From the NCBI RefSeq assembly GCF_016545825.1, contig NC_052613.1:5456001-5520000 (forward strand): a stretch of 64,000 nt of DNA. The letters run 5' to 3'. The DNA comes from Eucalyptus grandis. Lineage: Eukaryota; Streptophyta; Magnoliopsida; Myrtales; Myrtaceae. The notes under the pieces were generated by a model. It made no database searches, was not told the DNA's origin, and saw nothing but the letters and a program-made list of their open reading frames with translations. Positions 25,946-39,116 of this stretch are shown piece by piece; position 1 is the stretch's first letter; every line of letters starts with the position of its first letter. Both the position numbers and the translations under genes were made by a program.

Positions 25946-26784
25946 ATGGTGACAAAACTTTCCTGCAGATTTGGATATCTTTGACCTGCAAAACATTTCT
26001 CAAACACATATGCATATCTTATAGAGATAAATGGCTAATAGAATAACACTAGAATCTGCAACCACAGAAAATAGGTTAGTCCAGTATATGATGAAGCCAT
26101 TCATAAGATATCAATATTGGTTAATAGAAGCAGTCCAAGTCTAGTTCAGTTCTTATCCAGACACAAACCAAAGTCAAACAGGTTCAAACCACAAAACCAA
26201 ACAGGTTCAAACCACAAAACAATCCAACAAACAATTAAAAGTTTAATGAATGAAAAGTTTTTGATCAAATCTTGCATCTCTCCCCTTTTGTCATTATTAA
26301 AAAAGGATGAAATGAAGTCAAGATTGCTTGGGAATGCGGACAAGCTGGAAATCTTCCATAGGGCGAACGATGCCTTCCGGCCTTTTAAAGTCTTCCTTTA
26401 GTTGTGCAATCTCCTCACTCTTGGCATTGGCCTGATTCCCGAACAGAGAGGGCTTGCATTTTATCATTCAATGAACAGGAAGAAGCTTGACCTTCATTCT
26501 TCAAGCTTTGAACTTCGCATCCCAAGGCATAAATTTGACCTCGCATCTCCAAGAGAATATCCATGATTCTGCGAAAATCTGCTCCATTATCGCCCGAGTA
26601 CTTGCTTCAAACTCGATCGATGGAGTGAATGCAGACGATGGTAGATCAGCATAATCGCGCAGGTTTGGCGATGAAACTTCATGACCTTCTTCGGAAACCG
26701 AGATGCATAAACATCCTCCGGGTCTATTTGGTGAGTGACTCGACTCCTTCACTTGCATCGGGACATGAAGACTTCACTCCTTTC

Positions 26785-27950
26785 TCATGATCTCCCCTCG
26801 TTTCCATGCCTGCTGGTGGAGAAGAGTGTTCTTCGGGTTCTCCTTCTTCTCTTCTTTCTTCTTCCGGGTCTTTCCTCCTCTGTTTCTTTTTCAGCTTCTA
26901 TTTCTTCTTCTTCCTTCTCCTCTCGCTTCTTTTTGTCATTTGTTCCGATTCTTTGTGGAACAGACGACTTAAATTCTTCAAAGCCAATGCGAGAGATGGT
27001 GATGTCTTCCTCATCATCTTCATCCTCAACGAGGAGAGCTCTTCTTCTCTTGGATGGAGCAACCATGGGCTCCTTCCCTTTTCTTTTAGCCGCGAAGATA
27101 TTTGATGAGATTTTGCAGAGTCTTCTCCTTGAATTTCTCCAACTCCTTGCTTAGTTCCTTCAGACGCATTTTGGTCACCATTTTCAGTCCTACCACCATA
27201 TGATCACATGGTCGAACACAAAAGATTTGTGGAGGCTGAATATTCAGATGTTTGAATAACTTCGTAACAAGGCTTGGGTAAGGGAGTTGACCTCTGTCCT
27301 TTATCATTGGTCTATACATGTGAAACATCACAGTGTGAGGGAGAGAAAACCTTTTTCCAAAGAGAATGGCATACATCAGCTTGGCCTCTAAACTTGAAAC
27401 ATCAGTCTTGGAAGTTGATTTCGGTCGGAGGCAATTAATCACAATCTTGTGAAGCAAGATGTTGAATGCACCCATCCTTAAGTAGGTGATCTTTTCATCT
27501 GTTCTCCTGTCTTTCACCAGTTCAAGTGTGGCCCGAGCAATGGAAACTTTGATTGGTTGATATCTTCCTCTTTCGACTTCTAACACATCTGCCAGCATAT
27601 TCAAATCCACAACATAATCTTGGTCTTTAACGCTGAAAGAGAATCTATTCGCATCCAAAAAGAGGGTCTGCATCCTCGATGATTTCTTCCTGATGTTGAT
27701 GATCAACGCCTTGAGGACTAGATGGAGGAGAATGACGCTATTGAGAATGTTGTGGTCTCGCTTGCTGTTCTGGAGTCACTTCATCTTCAGTAAGATCGTA
27801 GTGCGTAGGCCCTTCACTCATCCGCAGTGGTCCCCCGCTTGCGATTCTTGAAGACTTTCTTGAAGATGACATCTTTCTCGTTTTTGGAAGATTCCTTGCT
27901 TGACTTTCCGTGAAAGATGACAACTTTTGAGGATTAAACAAAGAAGACAA
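26785..27950 (-). pseudogene. Extra 3' ORF of SIRE element (env-like / 'putative plant transposon' domain)
   Basis: Three consecutive minus-strand frames, 27738-27950, 27086-27706 and 26785-27066, look like one protein broken by frameshifts. The N-terminus is Ser/Arg-rich and acidic. The middle contains a conserved block around LRMGAFNILLHKIVINCLRP and LMYAILFGKRFSLP that resembles the plant domain often named 'putative plant transposon protein' (Transposase_32). The C-terminus is a Glu/Arg/Lys-rich charged tail. Such an ORF between pol and the 3' LTR marks SIRE-group elements, where it has been called env-like; membrane segments are not evident here. The domain name is from memory of the family, so moderate confidence. 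Confidence 0.55.
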
Positions 27951-28591
27951 ACGGGAATGGAGGATCGATGCTTTCTAGGGTTTTTTGAGAGAAAAGTGAA
28001 GAGGAATCGAAAGTGCACGATCGGTTAAAAAGAGGGATAAACGAACCGTCACAAAGGAAATAAAAATATGCCTTTTCAAAATAACTGTTTTTCCGCAAAA
28101 ATAGCCATTTAAAAATAACTTCCTTTTTGAAAATGAAACGATGCAATATTTACGTCAATTAAATATAGCAACAATTTAAACACGGTCGACGATCGTACCT
28201 CTTTAAGATGAGATTCAAGAGAGAAAGACTTACAGTCTGATGGACGTACCAAGACTGTCTTTCAGATAAAGTCTTGTAAGTCTAAGTCTGAAAGTCTTTA
28301 GACTTTGATATCCTTATACCTCAAAATGTTGAGTCTGGAACGTATAGACTCAAATTGATTTTTCTCCAAAGGCTTTGTGAATATATTCGCCAGTTGATTC
28401 TTTGAGTCAACAAATTGAATTGAAACATCTCCATTTTGAACATGGTCTCTAATAAAGTGATGTCGAATCTCTATATGCTTTGCTCTTGAGTGGAGAATTG
28501 GATTTTTGGTGAGGTTGATAGTGCTGGTATTGTCGCAATTAATCTCCGTGCATGAGTCTTCTATTTCAAAGTCTCTTAGCTGCTGTTTTAT

Positions 28592-29768
28592 CTATAGAAT
28601 TTGAGAACAGCAGCTTCCAAGAGCTACGTACTGTTGTTGAAAGGGACACAGTGCTTTGTTTCCTTGAAAACCAAGACACCGTCCCCGTTTCCAAGCAACC
28701 TGGGTTCCCGAAGTGCTTTTTCTATCAACTCGCAACCGGCCAGATCTCGCGTCGAATATCCTAAGATTAAAGTCTCCCTTCTTAGGATACCAAAGACCGA
28801 TGCTTGATGATGAAGCAACGTATTTAATGATGCGTTTCGCAGCACTGAGATGGGATTCTCTAGGATCTGATTGAAACCTAGCACAGATGCAAACACTCAA
28901 CAAAATGTCAGGTCTAGAAGCGGTAAGATAAAGAAGTGAACCAATGATACTTCGACAGCTTTTGATCAACTTTCTTCCCTTCTTCATCTTTGTCTATCTT
29001 CAAAGAACTTGACATCGGTATGTCGGTCTTTTTGCACTTTTCAGTCCAAATCTTTTGACAAGATCATTAACATATTTTTCTTGATAAATAAAAGTTCATT
29101 CTTTCAATTATTTTACTTGAAGACCAAGAAAGAATGTTAACTCTCCCATCATACTCATTTCAAATTCATCCTGCATAGACTTAGAAAATTTCTTGCACAG
29201 ATTTTCATTAGAAGATCCGAAAATAATGTCATCCACATATATTTGAACAAGTAAGAAACTTTTGTTCTCATTTTTGATAAATAAAGTCGTATCTACTTTA
29301 CCTTTGACAAAACCATTTTGTATTAAAAACTTACTTAACTGTCGTACCAAGCTCGAGGTGCTTGCTTTAAACCATACAATGCCTTTTTTCACCAAGACCG
29401 AGTCGGCTTCTTTGGATCTTCAAACCCCGGTGGTTGTTCCACATAAACTTCCTCTTGGATAAATCCATTTAGGAAGGCGCTTTTGACGTCTATTTGGAAT
29501 AACCTGAAATTCTTATAACAAGCAAATGCAAGTAATAGTTGAATAGCTTCTAACCTTGCTACTGGAGCGTAAGTCTCATCATAGTCTATTCCTTCTTCTT
29601 GCGTATATCCCTTGGCCACGAGTCTTGCTTTGTTTCGTACGACTTTTCCTTTCTCATTCATCTTGTTCGAACACCCATTTAGCTCCAATAACGGTTTTAC
29701 CTTTTGGTTTGGATGTCAATTCCCTGACATCATTAATGCTGAACTGTCTTCGAGCTCTTCTTGCATAG
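28592..29768 (-). pseudogene. SIRE pol, 3' part: reverse transcriptase and RNase H
   Basis: Minus-strand frames 29389-29688, 29108-29395 and 28592-28987 carry copia reverse transcriptase motifs (KARLVAKGYTQEEGIDYDET, DVKSAFLNG, the catalytic YVDDIIFGS) and then the RNase H region ([13 protein letters not shown]). The pieces are in different frames, and an intact tail of RNase H is missing. It is separated from the integrase part by solo LTR S3. Confidence 0.85.
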
Positions 29769-29960
29769 CTTCAATCCAGCTTTCATCGATAAAGCTTCTT
29801 CTATTCTTTTTGGTTTAATTTCAAACGAGAGCCACAAAGACTAGACTCTTCCCGCCTCTTGGATTTGGTGCGAATTCCTTCATTTATTTCGCCGATTATA
29901 AGATCTTTGGGATGACTGGACTTATGCTTCCAGTTACTTGTTGATTTGTCTGGTTGATGA

Positions 29961-32900
29961 TGTGACACCCCTCGACGGCCCCCGATCCGATTTGGGTCGC
30001 CACAGTTTGCTTACCACTTAATTTCTTAATAACATGTCACTCTGATACCATTTCAAATGCAGCGGGTCCATACAACGAGGGGGTTTACATCTTTTAAAAT
30101 CGGTCCCTTACGCAATTTAAATACGGAAGCACCTCCAACAATTCCCTTCCCTACATTCAAAAATCGATGCACACCTACTAAACATTTATAAGTAAAAAGC
30201 CGTACACTTTTATTCACTTAACCAGATGGACATCATTCATCGATACATCAAATTGCCATAGTCTTTCTATACTTGGCTATATTTCAAAAGATGACCGATG
30301 TCGCTTCCAATAGTCGTCTACTTTAGAGTCCATCGATTAGTATCGGCGTCCAAAAGCTCCTTCCTTTGCTATCCTCCTCCTCACGGTCACATCCAACCGT
30401 TCAAACCATCTACTAATCTGAAATGTTGGTCCCCAAAAGGGGTGAGTACAACCACTCAGCAGGTAAAGGAATCCAATAACATTCCAATGCATCAATCATA
30501 TCATCACACGTTGCAAGCATCACTTACCTTGTAACCATGCATATCATGCATCATCACATTATATATATATCATCATCACGGTATATCATACATCATTATC
30601 ATCATCATGCATTTCATCATGCATATCATCATAGGTGATCATTATATCATCATTAGCCATGCATCACCATGCATATCACATCATATCATCATTAGCCATG
30701 CATCACCATGCATATCACATCATATCATTATTAGCCATGCATCACCATGCATATCACATCATACCATTATTAGCCATGCATCACCATGCATATCACATCA
30801 TATCATCATTAGCCATGCATCACCATGCATATCACATCATATCATTAGCCATGCATCACCATGCATATCACATCATATCATCATTAGCCATGCATCACCA
30901 TGCATATCACATCATCATTAGCCATGCATCACCATGCATATCACATCATAGATCAATTTCCACTTTTACTTATCAATTGATCCCACATTATCTTTTCTCA
31001 AATCATCAAATTCACCATCATCACCATCCCTTCGGGCAGAAACCTCCGACAGGGATCCCGATATCCCACCATCTCATGGCCACGGGCTTCCGGCCCTCCA
31101 CATTCGGGCATCTCGCATCTCAACTAGCATCACGAGGCATTCCCTTCGGGCGAAACCTCCGACGGGGCTTCCGGCCTTTACCCTTCTAGCCGGGATCTCG
31201 CACCCCAATCCCGGCATCGCGAGTCACTCCCTTCGGGCGAAACCTCCGACGGGGCTTCCGCCCCCACATTCGGGCATCCCTGAAACTCCCGGGAATCTAC
31301 GGAATTACGCCACCGAGCCACCGGACAACATCCTCCGCCACAACCTCTTACTCACATACCACTTTCCACTTTTTATCATCCTTTTTATCTTATTATTTCA
31401 TGGCATATGATTCACACACATGCATCATGATTCATAATCATACATGCATCAATGCCATATAACAATGCATCATAATTCATGATCATACATGCATCAATGC
31501 CATATAGCAATGCATCATAATTCCATAGGACTCATGGCCAATAAAATAATCCACCTTTTATTTTATTATTATTATATTATTATATTATTATTTTATTATT
31601 TTATTATTTTATTTATTTTTTATAAATAAACATTTCATTTAATATTTATGATTTTCCAAAAATCATAATATTTAAACAATCACTAAACAATTAGAATCAA
31701 ATTTTATGCAAAATTCATGGCCAATTTGCATTTTACATAATTTCCCGAATTTCCACAAAATACACACAATATTCGGATAATGGCCAGATTACACAGTTTT
31801 CGAATTAATTCAATTAAAATACTCATATGACCTTCTAAAATTCCCAAATTTTACAGGGTGATAGCCAACACATTTTCGTGCATTTTTCATGAATAACACT
31901 AAGCCAAATTATTTTTAGATTAATTTATACAACTCCATGAAGCTTCTGGAACCTCTACCGTTTCGTCCAGAACGTACATCACCGAAAAAATTAGGTTTGA
32001 CCCATCAAATCTCTTTCGTTTCTTCTGAAATTCGAGTATGTTATGTATCAATGTGTCCTTTACAAGTTTCATGAAGAGATCTAGGTTAAATAACCAAGGT
32101 ATGATCCTCTTTTAAGTCCTTGAAGTCTCGGGTGTCTCGGTATACTTCAACAGAACCAAACGTCTCAAAGATCTAGCCGATTAACTAGGCTATACTTGTT
32201 CATTTCTCTTAAAATTTGAGTATGTTGTATTTTAGGATGTTACCTACAACTTTCATGAAGACAACAAAGTGAGATCTCCAACAGAAATCAACATGCAACC
32301 AAGAAATCATCAAGAGGTCAGTAGGAAATTCGCAGATCTGAAGTCTCCGTATAACAGAGCTTTTGACCCCTCATATCACCATCGTTTTCCATGAAATTCG
32401 AGTATGTCATACCTCAAGATGTTAGCTTCAACTTTCATGAAGACACCGAAGCCAAAATCACACTCCAAATACACATGCAAGCTCGACTAAGATACTGACT
32501 ACCACAAACCAAACGAAAACAGTCACATAACTTGAACACATTCAACCCTTACCTCGGTTCTTCGCCCAAACCACACCTAAAACCGAACATGCAACCAACA
32601 AAACAGACATGCAAGAGAAGTTAAGGACCCCACTTGCCTCTAGACCGGATGGACAGCAGCAAAAGAGACGGCACACCGGCGACGGACGAACGGCGTGCGG
32701 GCGGCGACTGTTCCTTCTCTTCCTCTCTCTCGCATCTCACTCTCTCTCGGCAACTCTCTCCCTCTCTCTCACTCTCGGTTCTGCTCGGTCACTTCCTTTA
32801 GCTCACCTACACGAGCAGATTAGCTGCTGGTTTTGCTAAAAACCAGCCAACAAAGAGGGGGATTTTCGGTGGATGCATGCATGGAGGACAGGTGGAGAAG

Positions 32901-33824
32901 GCGTGTCTCCAGCTGGGTTTTCTTGGCCTTCGCTGGTTGCTCCACACGAAGCAACGTGGCCTCCTCTGGCCTTGCTTCTCAATTACCATTTACCATGGCC
33001 GCTGGTTTTTACTTAAAACCAGTCAACTTAAGGGGAGTTTTTCCATGGTTTGGCCGCATGAAGGGCAGCTGGATTCGTACGTGTCCAGCATGCATTTCTT
33101 CCTTTGACACCTTGCTCCTCCTTGCAACGTGTCTTCAGCCATTTAATTAATTCTTTTCTTAATCCCAATTTGCTGGCCGACCACCAGAAAGCAACGTGGC
33201 TTTTGCTGAGTGCCCTTCGGTCAACAATCCCATTCCTTAGTTGACCGGTTGCACGATTCTTCATGTGCAAAAATAAAGGGCTGCATAGGTCGAACTTTTC
33301 TTTTTCTTCTTATTGACTGACTTCGACAGAAAAGAAAAGAACATGGCCGTATGGCCGTGCATGGTAGGTCAATGGACTCGGAGAAATTCTTACGTGAATG
33401 TATGGTCGCGCATGTGAAGAAACGTGCATGGTCCTTACGCACGGATTAATTCCTCCAAAATTCAACTCTTAACTTCAGCATGTGCAAGTGCTGAAAAATA
33501 ATTACTTACGTGGCTGTACGGGGTCGCAACAATGTACATGGGAGACTTAGTTCGTAGAGTACACGACTAAACAGCCAAATTTAGTATAGGAATATCTCGT
33601 CAGCACATTACTCGGAATAAACCTCGGCCTTGCTAGTAATGGTACGTAGAGACGAAGCTATAACTCACTCACGGTTGAACCATTTCTAACCGTGACTCAT
33701 CGGTCCGATGGTGGTAACAAAACAATGTCCGTACATGGTACCGATGATATGGTTCAACGATAACTCCGTCGATCAGTCATGGCCGTCACATATCCGAGGG
33801 TTGTCAAAATTTCCGGATGCCACA
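29961..33824 (+). mobile_element. Solo LTR S3 (Ty3/gypsy-like), 3.9 kb
   Basis: Begins TGTGACACCCC and ends GGATGCCACA, so the termini form a TG...CA pair with an 8-of-10 inverted match. The target duplication is GATGA (29956-29960 and 33825-33829). It lies between the integrase and reverse transcriptase parts of the SIRE element, and joining the flanks restores an uninterrupted copia order. It has no coding domains. It contains a 39-bp tandem array (30650-30955), repeated CTTCGGGCG-AAACCTCCGACGGGG phrases (31030-31260), hairpin TGAGTacaaccACTCA (30443-30458) and a CT-rich tract near 32710-32780. This is the youngest layer of the nest. Confidence 0.88.
30650..30955. repeat. 39-bp tandem array with CATGCA motifs
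   Basis: Eight near-identical units starting AGCCATGCATCACC, at about 30655, 30694, 30733, 30772, 30811, 30847, 30887 and 30920. Each unit contains two CATGCA (RY-type) motifs. The unit length varies between 33 and 40 bases through small deletions. The array has no stop codons in some frames, which creates a spurious His/Tyr-rich open frame. There are no spacers, so it is not a CRISPR array. Confidence 0.9.
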
Positions 33825-34294
33825 GATGATCTCTCTCTTTGTTTGGATTTTCACGAACATCCTGATGCTGGTTTTCCAGAGTCTGAGATGCTTCTGAGTT
33901 GTAAGCATTGGAAGGTCTGGAGCAGGTTCAGACTCTTCTTGATGAGTCTAACTTGATTCATCTTGCGTTGAGTCTTGAAATTTGACATTCATTGACTCCT
34001 CCACTGGCTCTTCTTATTATAGACTCAAGGCTTTGCTTGATGTAGAATATCCAAGGAAGATACCTTCATCGATCTTTCTTCAAACTTACCAACTCGATCT
34101 TTTGCATTTTTCAATATAAAACATTTGCAACCGAATACATGAAAGTATGAAACAATAGGCTTCTTATCTTTGAACAACTCATAAGGGGTTTTCTCTAGAA
34201 TAGGTCTTAAGAAGACTCTATTGATGATATAACATGCTGTTGAAACAGCTTCAGCCCAAAATCGTGAAGAAATCTTGCTTTCAATTAAAGAGTT

Positions 34295-36922
34295 CTAGCC
34301 ATTTCTGAAGAGATCTGTTCTTTCTTTCCACAACTCCATTTTGCTGAGGAGTATATGGAGAGGAGAACACATGATTAAAGCAGATTCATCACAAAATTTT
34401 GTAAAATCTTGATTTTCAAATTCACCTCCATGATCTGTTCTTATACTTGAGATAACACATCCTTTTTCATTTTGAACCTTTTTAGCAAACTTTTCAAAAT
34501 ACGAGAAGGTTTCGGACTTACTTGCAAGGAAATATACCCAAGTAAAACGGGAGTAATCGTCCACAATTACTAGGCAATATTTCTTACCTCCAATACTCGT
34601 GTTCTGGTTGGTCCGAAGAGATCCATATGCAGCAAGCGTAGTACATGATTAGTAGAGACATGATTTATTGGCTTAAATGAATTTCTTACCTGTTTTCCCT
34701 GAATACATGGAGTACATGGATCAGTCTTTTGATAAGGTAATTTGGGTAGTCCTTGAACAAGCTGTTTTGATGAGATTTTGGCTAATTGCTTCATGTTGAC
34801 ATGACCAAGCTTTCGTGCCATAAGCTTGCTTCGTCTTGAATTGAGATAAAACATTGCGATTCATTTGGTTTCACATCCGGAAGATAGATGTTTCCATGTC
34901 TTCGACCCATGAAAGACTGAGTAGAGTCTTTACGATTCAGAACATATTCCTTCTTGAAAGATCTTGAAACCGGTATCACACAGTTGACTAATCTTTGAGA
35001 AGATTGTAATTGAGTCCTTCCACTATGGAAACATTACTTATTGTGAGATTTCCAATTTTCACAGTTCCAAATCCCACAATACTTCCTTTGATGTTTCCTC
35101 TAAATGAAACTTTTCTACCATTTACTTGAGCAAGCTTTATAAAACAATTTGAGTCTCTCGTCATGTGTCTTGAGCATCCACTATCAAGATACCACTTTAC
35201 CTTTTTCTTGACGGTGACCTGCAATTAAAAAAGAGTCTCAAGCTTTCTTTGGTACCCAAACTTTATTGGGTCCTTTGGTGTTAGTAACATAAGCAAGTAT
35301 TAGCCCATATTTTCTTAACAGGTTTCCAAACCATAAGACACTCTTTTTCAAAGTGATCCGGACTGTTGCATTTTGAACATCTGAGAGCATTTCTACCTAC
35401 AGATTTTACAAAAACCTTCTTGAAGTGATTTTTGTAAGCCTCTCTCGAGAGTCTTTTCTTAATTCTTTCTTTTACTTTAGGAAAATCAATCAAGGGAATT
35501 GTTTCTGCTATTATGCCTAGACCGGACTTATTGAAGTAAGGTCTTTGAGCTGAAAGAATTTTCTCAAGTTTTTCAGACCCTATTGAAAATTTCTTTGATA
35601 TATTTGATAAGTCTGTTTTTAAAAAAACATTTTCTTTTAAAAGATTATTTTCATTTTCTTTAAGATTGGAAACAGACAAGTCTAAACTTTTAACTCTATC
35701 TACTAAAACATTTTCCTTTTGTTTTAGAGCTGAGTTTTCCTTTTTCAGTTCGGGAAATTCTTTTGAGAGAAGTCTTAAGACTAAAACATAGTTCATCAAT
35801 GTATTTAGAAACTTTGACAGGAATTTTAAAATTACTCGCCTCAAATTCACTGCCCGAGTCGATCCAGTCTCGAGTCCGATTGTGCCATCGACATAGATTG
35901 GCATATTCATTATCACTTTCTTCACACTCGTGTCACCAGTTTCGGCTTTGAGAGCTTTTCGAAATTTTTCAGCTTTTCCTTTCTTCTTCTTCGTAAGAGG
36001 ACGATTAGTCCGATGTGTCCCTTTTTCTTACATTCAAAGCAGACTATATCTTTGTTTGGTTCTCATCATCAACAGACTTGGTCTGCTGTCTTTGAAAGCT
36101 TTGTTTCTTTGAGTTGAACCTTCTTCCTTTTCTATTCAGTTTTCTGAATCTTCTTATCATGAGAGCAAGCTCCTCATCGTCCATATCTTCTTCAGAATCT
36201 GTATCATTAGAATCATCATTTGATTTTAATGCAATGGATTTCTTACCTTTTGGATCTTCATCTTCATTGATCCGTTCCATTTCATAAGACTGAAGAGTTC
36301 CAATTAGCTCGTCGCAGAGATAGTGGCATAATTCTTTGCATCTCTCTTATCGAAGTCTTTATGTGATTCCAATCCTGGAGAGTCCATGCAGTAGCTTGTT
36401 TACCTTCATGGGATCGAAGTTGGTTGACCTTGATTTTCAAGACCATTCACAATATCAGAAACGACTAAACATGTCGATATTGATTCTCCTGGTTTCATTC
36501 AAGGCTTCGTATTGACCGAGAAGAATGTTGATTCTTGTTTCCTTCACTGACTGTTCCTTCATAGGTGATATGCAATCTATCCCAAACTTCTTTTGCTGTA
36601 CCACAAGAAGATATTCTATTATATTCAGTTGGTGATAAAGCACAATATAAGGAGTAAATTGCTTTTGCATCGAGTGCTTGTCTCTTGATTATTTCTTCCT
36701 GAGACATTCCGCTGGTTTCATCAGTTTCTTTTCCTCTTTCAGAGACAGATGCAGTGGTAGGAATAATTCCTTTTTCTACAACGTCCCATTCCAGAGGATC
36801 CTTTGATCGTAGGAAAGCTTTCATCTTGTTCTTCCAGATGTTGTAAGCATTTCCATCAAAGTAGGGTGGTCTGCAGTATTGCTTTGCCCTTCCATCAGCC
36901 CTGGTGCTAGCATACTAGCCAT
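34295..36922 (-). pseudogene. SIRE gag, protease and integrase (5' half of polyprotein)
   Basis: On the minus strand an ATG at 36922 (MASMLAPG) opens a gag frame that is shifted within about 30 codons and resumes at 36824. Gag continues through 36044-36280 to a CCHC zinc knuckle, CSKCNSPDHFEKEC (about 35340-35385). The protease shows WYLDSGCSRHMTRD (about 35140-35185), followed by the pre-integrase segment with a CTPCIQGKQ zinc-binding part (34570-34854). The integrase core MDDYSRFTWVYFL and RTDHGGEFEN lies in 34295-34564. Frames change at least five times, so the polyprotein is broken. The C-terminal integrase is lost at S3. Confidence 0.85.
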
Positions 36923-36970
36923 GGATCTTTTACTACGAAGTAAAACACTTCAAATAAAGTAAGTACACAG

Positions 36971-36982
36971 GCTCTGATACCA
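36971..36982 (-). other. Primer-binding site (tRNA-iMet)
   Basis: On the minus strand, TGGTATCAGAGC lies two bases inside the 5' LTR (which ends at 36985). It is complementary to the 3' end of initiator methionine tRNA, the usual primer for copia reverse transcription. Confidence 0.92.
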
Positions 36983-36984
36983 AT

Positions 36985-37886
36985 TGATATTGCTAGTATG
37001 AGTACCTAGAGGGAGGTGAATAGGTATATAAAGAATTTTTCTCAAACAATTGCACAATACTAGACAGGTTGGAGGAAACGATGATCAAAGTAAGGCGAGA
37101 GAAGAGAAAATTGAACACGCGGTTTATAGTGGTTCGGCTTATATCAAGCCTATATCCACTCTTCTTCACTGACAACCTATTGGCTGGATTCCACTATGAA
37201 CAAAAGAGAAGTTACAGCACAGCTTTGCCTTGATTCCACAGTGTAGATATTCTACCACACCTCCTCAAGATTTCTCACAAATATAGACTCTCTCTTTCGT
37301 ATACAAGTATTTGCTCAAAAGATTTGTCTAAACAGAAAGGAGCTTCAGACTTTGGAATTCTTCTATCGCGCACACCTTGAACAACTAAGACAGTCTTCCT
37401 TATATACTCCTTTATGCCATCATACCCATTGGCACTTACCAAAGGAATTCCTCCAATCTACTCGTTGGACGGAATCAATTAGGAAGATTGTTCAAGCTAT
37501 TAAAGGAACGTGTTGATAGCCCATCAATCTGTTCGCCCATACAATCGGGATCTCAGTTTCCATAAGCAGAACCTTCCAATAATATTTAGGCAATCACCGG
37601 ATCTTCAATTATCGAGTCAATCTTCGATCAATCAAAAGACTCCGTTATGTCTTCTCCAGCCACAAGATCTTCTCCAGTTGATAAGGTTAAATCCTTAACG
37701 AAACATCCAGTTCTAGATAACCTTACTCCAACGGATTAGAGACTGTCAATGAGGATAGACTTTGAGTCTTGAGTCTGGCTGTCCAGAGGTCTTCAGACTT
37801 TAAATAACAGAGTCTGCAAGCCTTCAGACTAGACTGATAGAAACGATTTGTCAAATTCAAAACACTTCAAGAAGATTTCTCCAACA
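36985..37886 (-). repeat. 5' LTR of SIRE-type element
   Basis: 902 bases, TG...CA on the minus strand, next to target duplication CTACT (37887-37891). It matches 25033-25931 almost throughout, with a few substitutions per hundred bases and single-base gaps. Confidence 0.9.
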
Positions 37887-39116
37887 CTACTAACGGCTCT
37901 CTCTTTTCCTTGTTTAAATATAAATTAAACTTCAAACCACAATCTTAGTAGATACAATATGTTCTCACACAAAAGTTGTTTTGTTTCATTCTAATATTCA
38001 ATGCGGAATATAGAAGAAGGTCTGTTGTATCTTGGGAGGATAGCCGTCGAAGCCTTACACACCGAGTTTCGTACTCTGAGGGGTGGAATTATTCTTAAGG
38101 ACAGTGTTTGCACGCCTCAGGCATTTCATTTTATTTTCTAATCTTTTGTAATGTATTTCCAATAATTATTATTATTTTATGTATTCTAATACATTTTCCA
38201 ACACGGTCATCTGCCGTGTGTTCCATCAGCCTTCTTCAAGTGGCCAGCAAATCCAGCGTCTTCGTCCACTTCCTCCCATGCCCGAGCGTCGCCAACTCCA
38301 TTGAAGACTAGGCCCACAAAATCTGCAAGCCCACCTTCGGTTATGTTCAAGCCCAGTAGTTGCTCAATTCAGCCTGTTAATTTCAGCTTATTATAGCCCA
38401 CTTGAATCCTAGTTCAGCCCAACAAGTTAGCAGGCCAACCCAACTTGGGTCCAACCCAAAATCAAGAATAAACCTCAGCTTGGGCTGAGATTTATTGGGC
38501 CGATTCTAGGCCCGGTCCGAGCTCCGTCGACGCCGTCGCAAGCTCAAGTTTCAACCGCCGTCGCGTCACCATCATCGCAGTGATCCGGTCTTCGGTTTTC
38601 ACAAGTGAGTTTTGCTCATTAATGCTTTCTTAGTTTGTTAATTATGCTTAATGATTGATTAGATTTAATTAAGCGCAATTAAGTGGATAGATTAGTTTAG
38701 ATAAGTTGGATTAGTGATTATTAGATAATTGCAATGCATGTTAGGCAATTGAATTATGTAATTGGCAAGTAGAGACATACTATTAATTATTGAATGTATA
38801 TTGGGATTTTTCCCAACCCTTATCGGGCTTCAATTGGGCATTACGGGCCTAAATTGGATTTTTAGTATTTAATTATTAATTTTCGAAATTAATTTAATTA
38901 TTTATTTATTTTTCAGAAATTAGGCTGGGATAGCCGAAGATCAAAATTTCATGCTGATTGTTGTGGTGTAGTTCGTTTATTTAATTGAGTTTTGAATTGT
39001 GCCGAATTTATTTAAATGTGAATTTTTAGGATATGTTCCTAAATGGTTGTTTTTGATTATTTGATTGAGAAATGATTGAGTATCGATTGTCAGTATCAAT
39101 AGTAGAGTGGAGGTTA

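Larger units (their letters stand above)
25033..37886 (-). mobile_element. SIRE-type Ty1/copia retrotransposon, split by solo LTR S3
   Basis: Flanked by the target duplication CTACT (25028-25032 and 37887-37891); the empty-site sequence is visible in the left LTR of the host element near 19118. The element reads on the minus strand. Its 5' LTR is 36985-37886 and its 3' LTR is 25033-25931. It is about 8985 bases without S3. The internal order is gag, zinc knuckle, protease, integrase, reverse transcriptase, RNase H, then an extra 3' frame before the polypurine tract. That order and size fit the SIRE/Maximus lineage. The first ~250 bases of the two LTRs show about ten differences, so insertion is fairly recent. 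Frames are broken by several frameshifts and by S3, so it is not autonomous. Confidence 0.9.
18905..38203 (+). mobile_element. Degenerate Ty1/copia element hosting three insertions
   Basis: Flanked by the target duplication CGGTC (18900-18904 and 38204-38208). The left LTR is 18905-19467 (TGTTAG...CCAACA). The right LTR begins at 24811 (TGTTGG), is interrupted at 25032 and resumes at 37892-38203. Without its insertions the element is about 4.7 kb. The interior is badly decayed; the one clear coding trace is a retroviral-type protease motif at 23577-23630. No primer-binding site is readable next to the left LTR. The LTRs differ by substitutions and a ~30-base gap, so it is older than the SIRE element inside it. 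Confidence 0.82.

Noticed and set aside
30650..30955. CRISPR-like direct repeats
   Set aside because: The units are contiguous without unique spacers, in a plant LTR.
30607..31189. Long His/Tyr-rich open frames over the 39-bp array
   Set aside because: They arise because the repeat lacks stops in two frames; they shift frame with unit length and have no start context or family resemblance.
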